From NCBI GenBank assembly GCA_004001285.1, contig AP018697.1, positions 806,001 to 870,000 on the forward strand: a stretch of DNA of 64,000 nucleotides, written 5' to 3'. The notes beneath the pieces were generated by a model. That model did no database searches. It was not told where the DNA came from and saw only the letters and a list, made by a program, of their open reading frames with translations. Below, one piece after another: positions 42,827 to 52,232 of the stretch (position 1 is the first letter of the stretch; the number at the start of each line of letters is the position of its first letter). A program made the translations under genes and the position numbers. The DNA comes from Arthrobacter sp. MN05-02 (GTDB taxonomy: Bacteria; Actinomycetota; Actinomycetes; Actinomycetales; Micrococcaceae).

Positions 42827-43991
42827 CTACTGCCTGCTGTAGTCCAGGCGCGTGCGCATCAGGACGCCGGCGGGAGGAGCCGGCTCGGGACCGCCCGGCA
42901 GGGCGTTCGTGGTGGCGTAGAGGTACTTACCGTCGATCTCGACGTCCGCCGGCAGTACCGCCTCGAGGAAGGGGACAGCCTCATCGGTCCCCGCAGCGAT
43001 GACCGAGATCCTGCCCGCGAAGAGCTCGGCGACGAAGATGTTGCCCCGTCGGTCCAGTGCCAACCCGGTGGGTGACGTGAGGCCGGACGCGACGATCTCC
43101 ACGACCCCCCGTCGCCGGATCGAGCCGGCGCACCGACCCGAGCGTGGGATCCTCCGGCACCCCGGGTAGCGACGTCAGGTAGAGGAAGCCGTCCGTACCG
43201 AGTTCGAGGTCGGTGGGAACAGGCTCACTGTTGAAGGTGGCGCCAAGCACGCACTCGGGCAGGACGATGCCCTGTTCGGCCAGGGAGGCGAACAGTTGCT
43301 CGGTGATGACCGTCACCACAGGCTCGAGGACCGTCGCGCTCACCGTGTTGCGGCGCGTGTCCACGGTGAAGACCGCGTTCGCCCCGGCGTCGGCCACATA
43401 GACGTAGCGTCCTGAGTTGGACACCGCCGTCGCGTACGGATGCGAGTACGTCTCTCCTCCATGCGGCAGCGCGAGTGGGGCGAGCTCCGGCGCGATCTGG
43501 CTCGCGCAGGCGGCGTCGAGGTCCTGGAAACCGTAAGAGCTGGCGCCGTCGTAGTTGTTGGCGGTCTCCAGCGCGGCCAGGTCGGCGAGGACACGGACGG
43601 CGCCTTTCTCGAGGACGCTGACGTTCGCGACGAACGGGTCCGGAGAACCCGGTCCGCCGGCGCTCTCCGTGAAGTACACCTCACCGTGGTTCGTGGAGAC
43701 GCCGCCGACCTCGATGCCGGGTTTGTCGACGAGCGTGGCAAGGGTCCCCTTGCGGTCCACGCTGGTGAGCTGGCCGCCGAAATTCTGCGACACGTAGGCG
43801 GTGTTGCCGCGACCGACCGCGACCCGCAGGGGACCGAGGAGGCCGGTGGCGAGTTCCGTCTGTTCGCCTGCGGTGACTGTCCAGCTGCGCTGCGAGGGGA
43901 CGGAGCCGGGCGCTGCGAGTGCTGCGCCGGCGGTGGAGGTGAGTGCGACCGCGAGTGCGGCCGCGACGAGAGGCGTGGTTGTACCCTTCAT
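42827..43991 (-). pseudogene. ScyD/ScyE-family secreted propeller protein, frameshifted
   Basis: Start ATG 43991 with AAGGA upstream and a signal peptide (AAALAVALTSTAGAALAAPGS). The protein has NHL/strictosidine-like repeats (GPLRVAVGRGNTAYVSQNFGGQLTSVD, HPYATAVSNSGRYVYVADAGANAVFTVD, PTDLELGTDGFLYLTSLPG). After DPATGG an extra base in the C6 run 43105-43110 shifts the frame; the next blade continues as EIVASGLTSPTGLALDRRGNIFVAELFAG in another frame to the stop. Joined length is about 387 residues. ScyD/ScyE-like proteins are extracellular and uncharacterised in actinobacteria. Probable sequence error. Confidence 0.78.
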
Positions 43992-44197
43992 GGTGGTTGT
44001 CCTTGGGGTGCGAGAGATCGTCGAGACGCTCTGACCGGCCCCAGCGCCGAGTAGCGGCCAGGGCCGCCATGGTACGCGCACGGCCCTGTTCCCCCAGGAG
44101 TCATCGTGCTGGACGAAATGCTAGGACCGCTCCGGCCCAGTGTCCACGGTCTCGGGCAGAAAGCCGCCAATTGGTGCAGGTGGGGCAGGAGTGGCAG

Positions 44198-45424
44198 TCA
44201 TGCCGGAAGCGAGCGCGCCTGGTCCATCAGTTCCAGCGCCTTCTCGTCCGCTCCGGCATCGGAATACAGGCGGGCGGCCTCGGAGAGGTGGAGGACGGCC
44301 TGCTCAGTGGAGCCCGACGCCGCGTAGTACTGCCCGAGGCAGTCCTCCAGTTGCGTGAGTAGCTCGAAATCCAGGACGTCGCGCTGACCGTCCAGCGCGG
44401 TGAGCAATTCCCTCGCCTCAGCGATCTCCCCGGTCAGGACGGCGAGGTGCGCCTTCGCGATGGCCAACTCGAGGTGTTGCAGGCGGGTACCCATGATCTG
44501 CAGCCCGTGCTCGGCCTTGGTGAGCGATAGGCGGACGGATTCGTCCACGATGCCGGCCTGCAGCTTGAGGGCCGCGCTCGCCCGGTGGAATTCCGACCAG
44601 GCCTCCAGGTCTGCCTGTGGCAGCAGGAGCCTGGCGGCGAGTGCATGGTGCTCGCGCCCGAGCTCGACGTCGCCACGACGGAAGGCGACATTCCCTGCGG
44701 CCCAGGCGCCCCGCCCGATGAGCAGTGAGGGAACCGACGGAGCGTTCTCACTGATGTCGAGCTCCATCGCCACGTTCCACGCCTCGTCGAGCTCACCCTT
44801 CACCGACAGGGCGGCGATGAGGATGAACGCTGCCTGCAGCCGGGCTGGGGACTGTTCGGGAAGTTCCGCTGCGAACTCCACCGACCGGCGCGCGAGGTCG
44901 ATGGCCTCGAGCAGGCGTCCCATGCTGCGGGCGATGGTGGAAAGCCGCCCCTGCACGACGGACCGGAGTTCCGGCGTCGCGACCATGAGCGAGGAGTTGT
45001 CCATCCGCAACAGCACGGCCTCGGCCTCGTCCAACCGTCGCAGGGCGATCAGCGACTGCGCCTGAAGCATCGACATGTCCCACCAGGCCGGCGCGTTCCG
45101 CTGCTCATGGGCGATGCTCGCGGCGTACTCGGCTTCCGATGCCGCCAGCGAGTCGTCCTGCATGTCCCGGGCATAGTTCGCCGCGAACATCGCCGTGGTG
45201 AGGGCGGCCGGGTCGTCGGACGACGGCGGCTCGACCCACCAGTTCAGCGTCTGCGCGTCCATGCCCAGCCGGGCCGCGAAGTGCTGCACCATCTCGGCGG
45301 TGGGCTGGCGCAGCCCACGCTCGAGCAGGGAGACGAAATGCGTCGAGCACACGTCGGCGCTCAGTTCGGCCTGGGTCAGCCCCTTGGCGCTGCGGGCCTG
45401 GCGCAGCATCTCCCCGAATCGCAT
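44198..45424 (-). CDS. XRE-family transcriptional regulator with TPR-like sensor
   Basis: 408 residues. N-terminal cro/C1 HTH at about 4-58 (LRQARSAKGLTQAELSADVCSTHFVSLLERGLRQPTAEMVQHFAARLG). The remaining 340 residues are helical repeats of TPR type (ALRRLDEAEAVLLRMD, RLLEAIDLARRSVEFAAEL, KGELDEAWNVAMELD, RRGDVELGREHHALAARLL), the layout of Gram-positive peptide-sensing or metabolic regulators. No partner gene is obvious; the upstream 220 bases are empty and should hold its promoter. The target is unknown. Confidence 0.85.
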   Translation of the reverse strand: MRFGEMLRQARSAKGLTQAELSADVCSTHFVSLLERGLRQPTAEMVQHFAARLGMDAQTLNWWVEPPSSDDPAALTTAMFAANYARDMQDDSLAASEAEYAASIAHEQRNAPAWWDMSMLQAQSLIALRRLDEAEAVLLRMDNSSLMVATPELRSVVQGRLSTIARSMGRLLEAIDLARRSVEFAAELPEQSPARLQAAFILIAALSVKGELDEAWNVAMELDISENAPSVPSLLIGRGAWAAGNVAFRRGDVELGREHHALAARLLLPQADLEAWSEFHRASAALKLQAGIVDESVRLSLTKAEHGLQIMGTRLQHLELAIAKAHLAVLTGEIAEARELLTALDGQRDVLDFELLTQLEDCLGQYYAASGSTEQAVLHLSEAARLYSDAGADEKALELMDQARSLPA

Positions 45425-45649
45425 ACAGTTCCCGTCCCCAGAGTGTGGTCACTGCGGTCCGCTCGGCACGCGGGGCTCGATCGGTGACACCCCTGTCTAA
45501 CAGATCCTCCGGACAATCCTGTAAACGATGTAAAGAGCATGAGGGCGGGCGCATGGCCGCTGTGCGACCGGTGCCACCGCCGTCTGCCCGCCTCTGCCAC
45601 CGCCGCCTGTCCGCCGGGCTTCTCGTCGTCGTGCCTCCGTCTGTGGGGA

Positions 45650-46876
45650 TCAGCGACGGAGCGGCACGCGCTTCGGCAGCGCCGGTGACGCCAGCAGCGT
45701 CAGGATGCCCGCGAGCGGCACCACGACCAGGCCCACGCGCAGCGAGGACGAGTCGGCGACCGCTCCCACGATCGGAGGCGAGAAGAGGAACCCGAGGCGT
45801 AGCAGCCAGCTGATCACGGTCAGTCCGGTGCCGGCGCGCAGTCCGGGCAGTTCGTCCGCCGAGTGCATCGCCGCCGGCACCAGTGTGGCGACGCCCAGCC
45901 CGGCCAGGCCGAAGCCGAGGATGGTCAGCGGGATCGACGGGAAGAGCAGGGCGGTCCCCATGCCGACGGCGGCCAGTGCCCCGCCGGCCTGCGCCACGGT
46001 GCGCTGGCCGAACCGGTCCACGAGGCGGTCGCCGAAGAGCCGCCCCACGAACTGGAGTCCGACGAGGGCCACGAAGCCGAGGCCCGCCACGGTGGGTGCC
46101 GCGTCGAGTGCGTCGGTGAGATAGACCGCGGCCCACGTGCTGCCGGCGTCCTCGACGAGCGCTCCCGCGATCCCGATGACGACGAGCGCCGCCAGGATGC
46201 CCGCCGTGGTGAGCGCGCCGCGACGCACCACGCGGCGTGTCACCGTCGCTGCCGCCGGTTCGTCGTCGGTCCCCACCGGCTCACGGCCGGGCAGCAGGAA
46301 ACGGTAGCAGGCGAGGGTGAGCGCGCTGAAGAGCAGGAAGGACACCGTCAGGTGCAGTCCGCGGGGGACGGCGAGGCCCGCTGCGGCCGCGCCCATCAGA
46401 CCACCGAGCACTGCGCCGATGCTCCACACCGCGTGGAACGAGTTGAGGATGGACCTCCTGTACAGCTTCTGGACGCGCAGTCCGTGCGAGTTCTGCGCCA
46501 CGTCGGTGATGGCATCCATGGCACCGGCCAGGAACAGGGTCGCGGTGAGCACGGCCCAGGACGGCGCGATGCCGGCGAGGAGGATCGCCAGCCCGATGAA
46601 CCAGGTGCCCACGGTCGCCACGCGGGAGGACCGGAAGCGGCGCACGAGCGCGCCGGCGGCGAGTCCCGCCGTGATCGCGCCGAGGGGGAAGGCGGCCACC
46701 GAGATGCCGAAGGCCGCGTTGCTGAGGTCCAGCCCGTCCTTGATGGCGGGGTAGTGCGGCAGGATGTTGGCGAACATCGCGCCGTTGGTCAGGAACAGGG
46801 CGCTGACGGCGAGACGGGCCCGGCCGAGCCGCTGGGCGCTGTACTCCTGGGACGGCGCGGATGAGCGGGTGGTCAT
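45650..46876 (-). CDS. MFS transporter
   Basis: 408 residues, twelve helices. Typical MFS features: ALVRRFRSSRVATVG between helices 2 and 3, and GDRLVDRFGQRTVAQAGG between helices 8 and 9. The early NILPHYPAIKDGLDLSNAAFGISVAAFPLGAI is like YbjJ/sugar-efflux type transporters. The start ATG overlaps the stop of the TetR gene (ATGA), so the two are one operon; probably an efflux pump repressed by that regulator. Confidence 0.85.
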   Translation of the reverse strand: MTTRSSAPSQEYSAQRLGRARLAVSALFLTNGAMFANILPHYPAIKDGLDLSNAAFGISVAAFPLGAITAGLAAGALVRRFRSSRVATVGTWFIGLAILLAGIAPSWAVLTATLFLAGAMDAITDVAQNSHGLRVQKLYRRSILNSFHAVWSIGAVLGGLMGAAAAGLAVPRGLHLTVSFLLFSALTLACYRFLLPGREPVGTDDEPAAATVTRRVVRRGALTTAGILAALVVIGIAGALVEDAGSTWAAVYLTDALDAAPTVAGLGFVALVGLQFVGRLFGDRLVDRFGQRTVAQAGGALAAVGMGTALLFPSIPLTILGFGLAGLGVATLVPAAMHSADELPGLRAGTGLTVISWLLRLGFLFSPPIVGAVADSSSLRVGLVVVPLAGILTLLASPALPKRVPLRR

Positions 46877-47520
46877 GGCCGGATGATCCTCTCGACGGCG
46901 GTGCGGACGGTGGAGACGGGCATGGGATCCAGCGAGAGAGCCCGGTGGAGTGTGGTGCCCTCGATCAGGGCGTCGAGCATGAGGGCCGTCTGCGGATCGA
47001 AGTGCGTGTGGAGTGCTTCGCGGCTGCGGGCCATCCAGGCGTCGGTGATCGTCCTGAACTCCGGCCGCCGTGCCGCCAGGGCGTAGAGCTCGAGGCTGGC
47101 GAGCATCGTCTCGGACCCGTTCAGGGTGGTCCCGGTGATGAGGCCGACGACGGCGTCGCCCGCCTCCTCGACGGTGCCGGCGCGGGACAGGACAGTGTCG
47201 AAGACATCCGCCGTCCTCCCGGCGAGGCGCGTGAACGCCGCGTGGAGGAGGTCGTCCATGCCGGCGAAGTGGTAGGTCATCGACCCCAGGGGCACGTCCG
47301 CGGCCGCCGCGACCCGGCGGTGCGTGGTCCCCGCGACGCCGTACTCGGCGATCACTCCGATGGCCACGTCGATCAGACGTCCGCGACGCCCGGGGTCGTG
47401 ACGCCGCCGGGGCGCGGCAGCAGGGGTCCCGCCGGTCCGGAGGGAACCGCCCCGTCCACTCGTCCCGCCCTGCTCGTCGGTGCGGGCTCGCCCGTCGTCC
47501 TCGAGATACTGCCCGTGCAC
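46873..47520 (-). CDS. TetR-family regulator of the MFS pump
   Basis: 215 residues from a GTG at 47520 with GAGGAG seven bases upstream; longer starts would lie inside the operator. N-terminal HTH: GRLIDVAIGVIAEYGVAGTTHRRVAAAADVPLGSMTYHFAGMDDLL (about 47-92), then the helical ligand domain. The long Arg/Pro-rich tail before the HTH (residues 1-45) is unusual. It represses itself and the MFS gene through the 45-bp palindrome directly upstream. Confidence 0.85.
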   Translation of the reverse strand: MHGQYLEDDGRARTDEQGGTSGRGGSLRTGGTPAAAPRRRHDPGRRGRLIDVAIGVIAEYGVAGTTHRRVAAAADVPLGSMTYHFAGMDDLLHAAFTRLAGRTADVFDTVLSRAGTVEEAGDAVVGLITGTTLNGSETMLASLELYALAARRPEFRTITDAWMARSREALHTHFDPQTALMLDALIEGTTLHRALSLDPMPVSTVRTAVERIIRP

Positions 47521-47547
47521 CGTCCACTCCTCGCGCCGTCGATCAGT

Positions 47548-47592
47548 CAGTATGTACAAGCGTACGCACGATGCGTACGCTTGTACATACTG
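47548..47592. promoter_or_regulatory. 45-bp perfect palindrome, TetR operator
   Basis: Two 21-bp arms (47548-47568 and 47572-47592) around CGA; the arms begin CAGTATGTACAAGCGTAC. It lies 28 bases upstream of the TetR start, and also close to the stop of the gene at 47620. The arm length would hold two TetR dimers. Confidence 0.75.
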
Positions 47593-47619
47593 GGAGCCGG
47601 TGGTCGAGGTGCTCCTGGG

Positions 47620-48069
47620 TCACGCCTCCGGCGGCAGGGCCTCGTGGTGCGCCCGGCCCTTGGTGCGCCGGTCCTCCTTCATCTCCGCCTCGAACAGGTG
47701 GCGCTTGCCCTCCGCGAGGGAGTCGCGCGCCTCCTTCTCGAAGGCCTTGAACTCGGAGTAGTAGTGGTCGTCGTAGTCCTCCATGATCTGGAACGTCCAC
47801 CGACCCTCGATCACGTTGCGGCCGATGATCTCGCTCGCGAGCCGGTCGGCGATCTCCGGATGCCCCGCCTTGCGGAAGAGCTCCTCGGCCTCGGAGAGGT
47901 TGAGGTCGGCCTTGCCGGTGAGCCGGTGGAAGCCGTAGAGGTAGCCGCGGGCATGCTCCACGACCTCGAGAGCCTCGGACAGCTTTCCGAGGGCTTCGAC
48001 CGTGATGTCGGAGACGCCCTCGGGGCGTTGGTGGTGTGCGTCGGGACCTGGTGTGTCGGGGGTAGCCAT
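47620..48069 (-). CDS. Conserved hypothetical protein
   Basis: 149 residues, charged, helical, no membrane segment. Recognisable blocks: ITVEALGKLSEALEVVEHARGYLYGFHRLTGKADLNLSEAEELFRKAGHPEIADRLASEIIGRNVI, then GRWTFQIMEDYDDHYYSEFKAFEKEARDSL. I recall the pattern from actinobacterial genomes but no function. The His/Asp/Tyr-rich DYDDHYYSEF could bind metal, without proof. It is upstream of the TetR operator and divergent from an MHS transporter; a short 237-base spacer with GC-rich hairpins separates them. Confidence 0.6.
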   Translation of the reverse strand: MATPDTPGPDAHHQRPEGVSDITVEALGKLSEALEVVEHARGYLYGFHRLTGKADLNLSEAEELFRKAGHPEIADRLASEIIGRNVIEGRWTFQIMEDYDDHYYSEFKAFEKEARDSLAEGKRHLFEAEMKEDRRTKGRAHHEALPPEA

Positions 48070-48306
48070 ACTCCGTCAGTACCCAGCCGCGCCGACACTT
48101 ACACACGCATCTTCTGCGGACTCCCGGGCGCCCGGCGCGGAGCCCGGCCTGTGCGTAAATGCAGAAGGGCTCTGCACTAATCGGCGTTGATCGGTCTGTC
48201 GTCGGCGGCAATACTCGTATCGCCCCGGTGTATCCCACTGCGCACCGGCCAGCGGAGGCCGGTCACGGCGATCCGTGTCAATGAGGACACAGAAGGAGTA
48301 GCCCGC

Positions 48307-49686
48307 ATGAGTTCAACGCAGCACACACCCCCGCAGCGGCAGGAGCCCGACGTCGAACAGTCGGGCCTGAAGAAGGTCGTCGTCGCATCGATGGCCGGGA
48401 CTGTCGTCGAGTGGTACGAGTTCTTCCTCTACGCGGCGGCGGCGACGCTCGTCTTCGCCACCGTCTTCTTCCCCAGCGCCGACTCGGAGCTCGACGCGAT
48501 CATCGCCGGGTTCCTGACCTACGCCGTGGGCTTCGTGGCACGACCCATCGGCGGGATCGTGTTCGGCCACTTCGGTGACAAATACGGGCGCAAGCAGCTG
48601 CTGCAGGTGAGCATCGTCCTCGTGGGCGTCTCGACGTTCCTCATGGGGTGCCTGCCCACCTTCGACCAGGTGGGGTACTGGGCTCCGGGACTCCTCGTGG
48701 TGCTCCGCTTCATCCAGGGCTTCGCCGTCGGCGGCGAGTGGGGCGGCGCCGTCCTCCTCGTGGCCGAGCACAGCCCGAGCCGCAGCCGCGGCTTCTGGGC
48801 CAGCTGGCCGCAGTCGGCCGTTCCCATGGGCAACCTCCTCGCGACCGGTGTGCTCTTCGGCCTCTCGGCGGTCCTCGACGAGGCGTCCTTCCTCGGCTGG
48901 GGCTGGCGCGTGGCGTTCTGGCTCTCCGCCGTGATCGTGATCGTCGGCTACTACATCCGCACCAAGGTCAACGACGCCCCGATCTTCCTCGAGGCCCGCA
49001 AGGAGGTCGTGGAGGAGGCCAAGGGCTACGGCGTGATCGAGGTCTTTCGGCGCTACCCCCGCGGCGTCTTCACCGCCATGGGCCTGCGCTTCGCCGAGAA
49101 CATCCTGTACTACCTCGTGGTCACGTTCAGCATCACCTACCTCAGCACCGTGGTGGGGGAGGACCGCACGCGGATCCTGCTGCTGCTCCTCGTGGCGCAC
49201 TTCCTGCACTTCTGCGCCGTGCCGATCGTCGGCCGCTACTCCGACAAGTTGGGACGCAAGCCGGTCTACCTCGCCGGTGCCGTGCTCGGTGCCACCTGGG
49301 GCTTCTTCGCCTTCCCCATGATGGACACCGGCAACGACCTCATCATCCTCGCGGCCGTCACCATCGGACTGTTCTTCCACGCCCTCATGTACGCGGGACA
49401 GCCGGCGATCATGGCCGAGATGTTCCCCACCCGCATGCGGTACTCGGGCGTCTCCCTCGGCTACCAGGTCACCTCGATCGTCGCCGGGTCACTTGCGCCG
49501 ATCATCGCGACGAGCCTCCTGCGGGACTACGGCTCCTCGACCCCGGTCGCGATCTACCTGCTGCTCGCCTGCTGTGTCACCGTCGTCGCCGTGCTGCTGC
49601 TCCGTGAGACCCGCGGCATCTCGCTGCTCGACGTCGACGAGGCTGACGCCCGCGGCACGGCGGACCTGCTGGCCGCAAAGAAGTAG
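48307..49686 (+). CDS. MHS-family MFS transporter
   Basis: 459 residues from the ATG at 48307 (AAGGAG upstream); an earlier start lacks homology. Twelve helices; VVEWYEFFLYAAAATLVFA is the MHS N-terminus, GHFGDKYGRKQLL the 2-3 loop, AVGGEWGGAVLLVAEHSP the helix-4 motif and EMFPTRMRYSGVSLGYQ the late loop. Family members import organic acids such as shikimate, alpha-ketoglutarate or proline/betaine with protons. Next genes are mmsB and mmsA, but a strong terminator stands between, so the link is only positional. Confidence 0.87.
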   Translation: MSSTQHTPPQRQEPDVEQSGLKKVVVASMAGTVVEWYEFFLYAAAATLVFATVFFPSADSELDAIIAGFLTYAVGFVARPIGGIVFGHFGDKYGRKQLLQVSIVLVGVSTFLMGCLPTFDQVGYWAPGLLVVLRFIQGFAVGGEWGGAVLLVAEHSPSRSRGFWASWPQSAVPMGNLLATGVLFGLSAVLDEASFLGWGWRVAFWLSAVIVIVGYYIRTKVNDAPIFLEARKEVVEEAKGYGVIEVFRRYPRGVFTAMGLRFAENILYYLVVTFSITYLSTVVGEDRTRILLLLLVAHFLHFCAVPIVGRYSDKLGRKPVYLAGAVLGATWGFFAFPMMDTGNDLIILAAVTIGLFFHALMYAGQPAIMAEMFPTRMRYSGVSLGYQVTSIVAGSLAPIIATSLLRDYGSSTPVAIYLLLACCVTVVAVLLLRETRGISLLDVDEADARGTADLLAAKK

Positions 49687-49716
49687 CACCGCCGGGCGGA
49701 CGACGAACCATGACCG

Positions 49717-49757
49717 GGGAACGACGACGGCGGCGCACGGGTGCCGTCGTCGTTCCC
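49717..49757 (+). terminator. Hairpin terminator between MHS transporter and mmsB
   Basis: Perfect 15-bp stem GGGAACGACGACGGC with GCCGTCGTCGTTCCC, 11-base loop, 30 bases after the transporter stop and just before the mmsB ribosome site, so mmsB probably starts from a promoter inside or very near this region or by readthrough. Confidence 0.65.
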
Positions 49758-49789
49758 GTGTAGAACCCCACGAGTGAAGGAGCTTGGAG

Positions 49790-50680
49790 ATGGCAACGAT
49801 CGGCTGGATAGGACTCGGAAACATGGGCGGTCCGATGACCGCCAATCTGGTGAAGGCGGGCCACACGGTGCGGGGTTTCGACCTCAACGCCGAGGCCGTG
49901 GCAGCGGCGGAGGCCACGGGCGTCACCTCGGTGTCGGGGATCGCGGACGCCGTGAAGGGCGCCGACGTGGTCTTCACGATGCTGCCGAAGGGGGACCACG
50001 CCCGGGCGGTCTATCTCGGTGACGACGGCGTCCTGGCACACGCCGACACCTCGACCCTCCTCATCGACTCGTCCACGATCGACATCGAGGCCGCGGCGGC
50101 GCTCCATCGGGCTGCCGCGGAGAAGGGCTTCCGTTTCGTCGACGCCCCCGTCTCGGGCGGCATCAGCGGGGCGAAGGCCGGCACGCTGACGTTCATGGTC
50201 GGCGGCGAGGAGGGGGCGGTGAAGGACGCCACCGCGTTCATCGAACCGATGGCGAAGAACGTCATCCCGACCGGTGGCGCGACCACCGGCCAGGCGGCGA
50301 AGATCTGCAACAACCTCATGCTGCTCATCAACCTCGCGAGCACGGCCGAAGGTGCTGTGCTCGCCGACCGGCTGGGACTGGACAAGCAGGTGTTCTGGGA
50401 CATCGCCTCGGTGTCCTCCGGCGACAGCTGGGCGCTGCGGACCTGGTACCCGATGCCCGGCGTCGTGGAGACTGCGGCCTCGAACAACGACTTCGCGCCG
50501 ACCTTCACCACCGAACTGGCGAACAAGGACATCGGGCTCGCGCTGGCCGCCGCCCGTGACACCGATACCCCGCTCGAGATCGGCGAGCACGTGCAGCAGC
50601 TCTTCCAGCGCCTCATCGACCAGGGCGAGGGCGGCAAGGACTGCTCCATGATCATCAAGCTCGTCGACGGCTCGCTCTGA
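49790..50680 (+). CDS. mmsB: 3-hydroxyisobutyrate dehydrogenase
   Basis: 296 residues, AAGGAG upstream of the ATG. NAD-binding IGWIGLGNMGGPMTANL (residues 4-20), substrate loop FVDAPVSGGISGAKAGTLTFMVGG, catalytic Lys in GQAAKICNNLML, and a C-terminal LANKDIGLALAAARDTDTP. It oxidises 3-hydroxyisobutyrate to methylmalonate semialdehyde in valine breakdown. The next gene, mmsA, takes that product, which supports the assignment strongly. Confidence 0.9.
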   Translation: MATIGWIGLGNMGGPMTANLVKAGHTVRGFDLNAEAVAAAEATGVTSVSGIADAVKGADVVFTMLPKGDHARAVYLGDDGVLAHADTSTLLIDSSTIDIEAAAALHRAAAEKGFRFVDAPVSGGISGAKAGTLTFMVGGEEGAVKDATAFIEPMAKNVIPTGGATTGQAAKICNNLMLLINLASTAEGAVLADRLGLDKQVFWDIASVSSGDSWALRTWYPMPGVVETAASNNDFAPTFTTELANKDIGLALAAARDTDTPLEIGEHVQQLFQRLIDQGEGGKDCSMIIKLVDGSL

Positions 50681-50700
50681 TTCCCGAGAGGACACACCTG

Positions 50701-52186
50701 ATGCAGCAGATCCCGCACTACATCAACGGCACCCGCGTGGCCGATGCCGAGCGCTTCGGTCCTGTCTTCGACCCCGCCACGGGCGAGCAGGAGAAGGAGG
50801 TGGCCCTCGCCTCGCCGTCCCGCGTGGATGAAGCGGTCCGGGCCGCGGAGGCGGCCCTCCCCGGGTGGCGTTCGGCGAGCCTCGCCAAGCGCGCCGCCGT
50901 CTTCTACCGGGTCCGGCACCTGCTCACGGAGCGGAAGTCGGAACTCGCGGCCATCCTGACGAGCGAGCACGGCAAGGTGCTCTCCGATGCCGAGGGCGAG
51001 ATCTCGCGCGGCCTCGAGAACATCGAATTCGCCACGGGGCTGGGCCACATGCTCAAGGGCGAGCGGTCCGAGCAGGTGTCCACGGGAGTCGACGTCCACT
51101 CCATCCGGCAACCGGTCGGCGTCGTCGCGTGCATCACGCCCTTCAACTTCCCCGCGATGGTTCCGTTGTGGATGATCGGCAGCGCGATCGCCTGCGGCAA
51201 CACCGTGCTGCTCAAACCCAGCGAGAAGGACCCCTCGTCGTCGGTGTTCATCGCCGAGCTGTTCACCGAGGCCGGACTGCCCGACGGCGTCCTGAACGTG
51301 GTGCACGGCGATCGCGAGGCCGTGGAGACGATCCTCGACCACCCGGGCGTCAAAGCCGTGAGCTTCGTCGGTTCCACCCCGATCGCGAAGACGATCTACA
51401 CGCGGGCCGCCGCCAACGGCAAGCGCGTGCAGGCGCTGGGTGGGGCGAAGAACCACATGGTGGTGCTGCCCGACGCCGACCTCGACATGGCCGCCGACGC
51501 CGCGATCTCCGCCGCGTACGGGTCCGCGGGTGAGCGCTGCATGGCGATCAGCGTGGTGGTCGCCGTCGGCGATATCGCGGACGGCCTGGTCGAGGCGATC
51601 CGTTCGCGGATGACGAGCCTGAGGATCGGACCGGGGACGGACCCTGCCTCGGAGATGGGCCCACTCATCACCGCCGAGCACCGTGAGCGGGTCGCGTCCT
51701 ACGTCACGGGCGCCGAGGCCGAGGGCGCCACGGTCGTGGTCGACGGGACCCGGCAGCACTTCGACTCGAACGGCTTCTTCATCGGCGTCTCGCTCGTCGA
51801 CCACGTCAAACCCGGCATGAAGGTGTACGACGACGAGATCTTCGGGACCGGTGCTCTCCGTCGTCCGGGTGGAGACGTACGCCGACGCCGTCCGCCTCGT
51901 CAACGAGAACCAGTACGGCAACGGCGTCGCCATCTTCACGCGCGACGGCGGCGCCGCGCGGCAGTTCGAGGTGGAGGCCGAGGCCGGGATGGTGGGCGTG
52001 AACGTCCCCATCCCGGTGCCGGTGGGTACCTACTCCTTCGGCGGCTGGAAGGACTCGCTGTTCGGCGACACGCACATGTACGGTCCCGACAGCATCCGCT
52101 TCTACACGCGTGGCAAGGTGGTCACCACGCGCTGGCCGGACCCGTCGACGTCGGCGATCGACCTCGGGTTCCCGCAGGTCGACTGA
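50701..52186 (+). pseudogene. mmsA: CoA-acylating methylmalonate-semialdehyde dehydrogenase, frameshifted
   Basis: First frame runs through ITPFNFPAMVPLWM, LKPSEKDPSS, FVGSTPIAKTIY, QALGGAKNHMVVLPDAD and the active-site Cys in GSAGERCMAIS. After DDEIFG one extra G in 51844-51846 shifts the frame; the rest resumes as PVLSVVRVETYADAVRLVNENQYGNGVAIFTRDGG to IDLGFPQVD. The ALDH Glu motif is replaced by GAKNH, as normal for the CoA-acylating subfamily. Joined length about 495 residues. It turns methylmalonate semialdehyde plus CoA to propionyl-CoA. Likely a base-call error, not a dead gene. Confidence 0.87.
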
Positions 52187-52197
52187 GCGCTGCGGGT

Positions 52198-52218
52198 GCC
52201 CGGGGCGCCGCCCCGGGC
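52198..52218. terminator. Bidirectional hairpin between convergent genes
   Basis: GCCCGGGGC-GCC-GCCCCGGGC, a perfect 9-bp stem with a three-base loop, between the mmsA stop and the stop of the minus-strand dehydrogenase. Confidence 0.6.
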
Positions 52219-52232
52219 CTCCGTGCCCGGAC

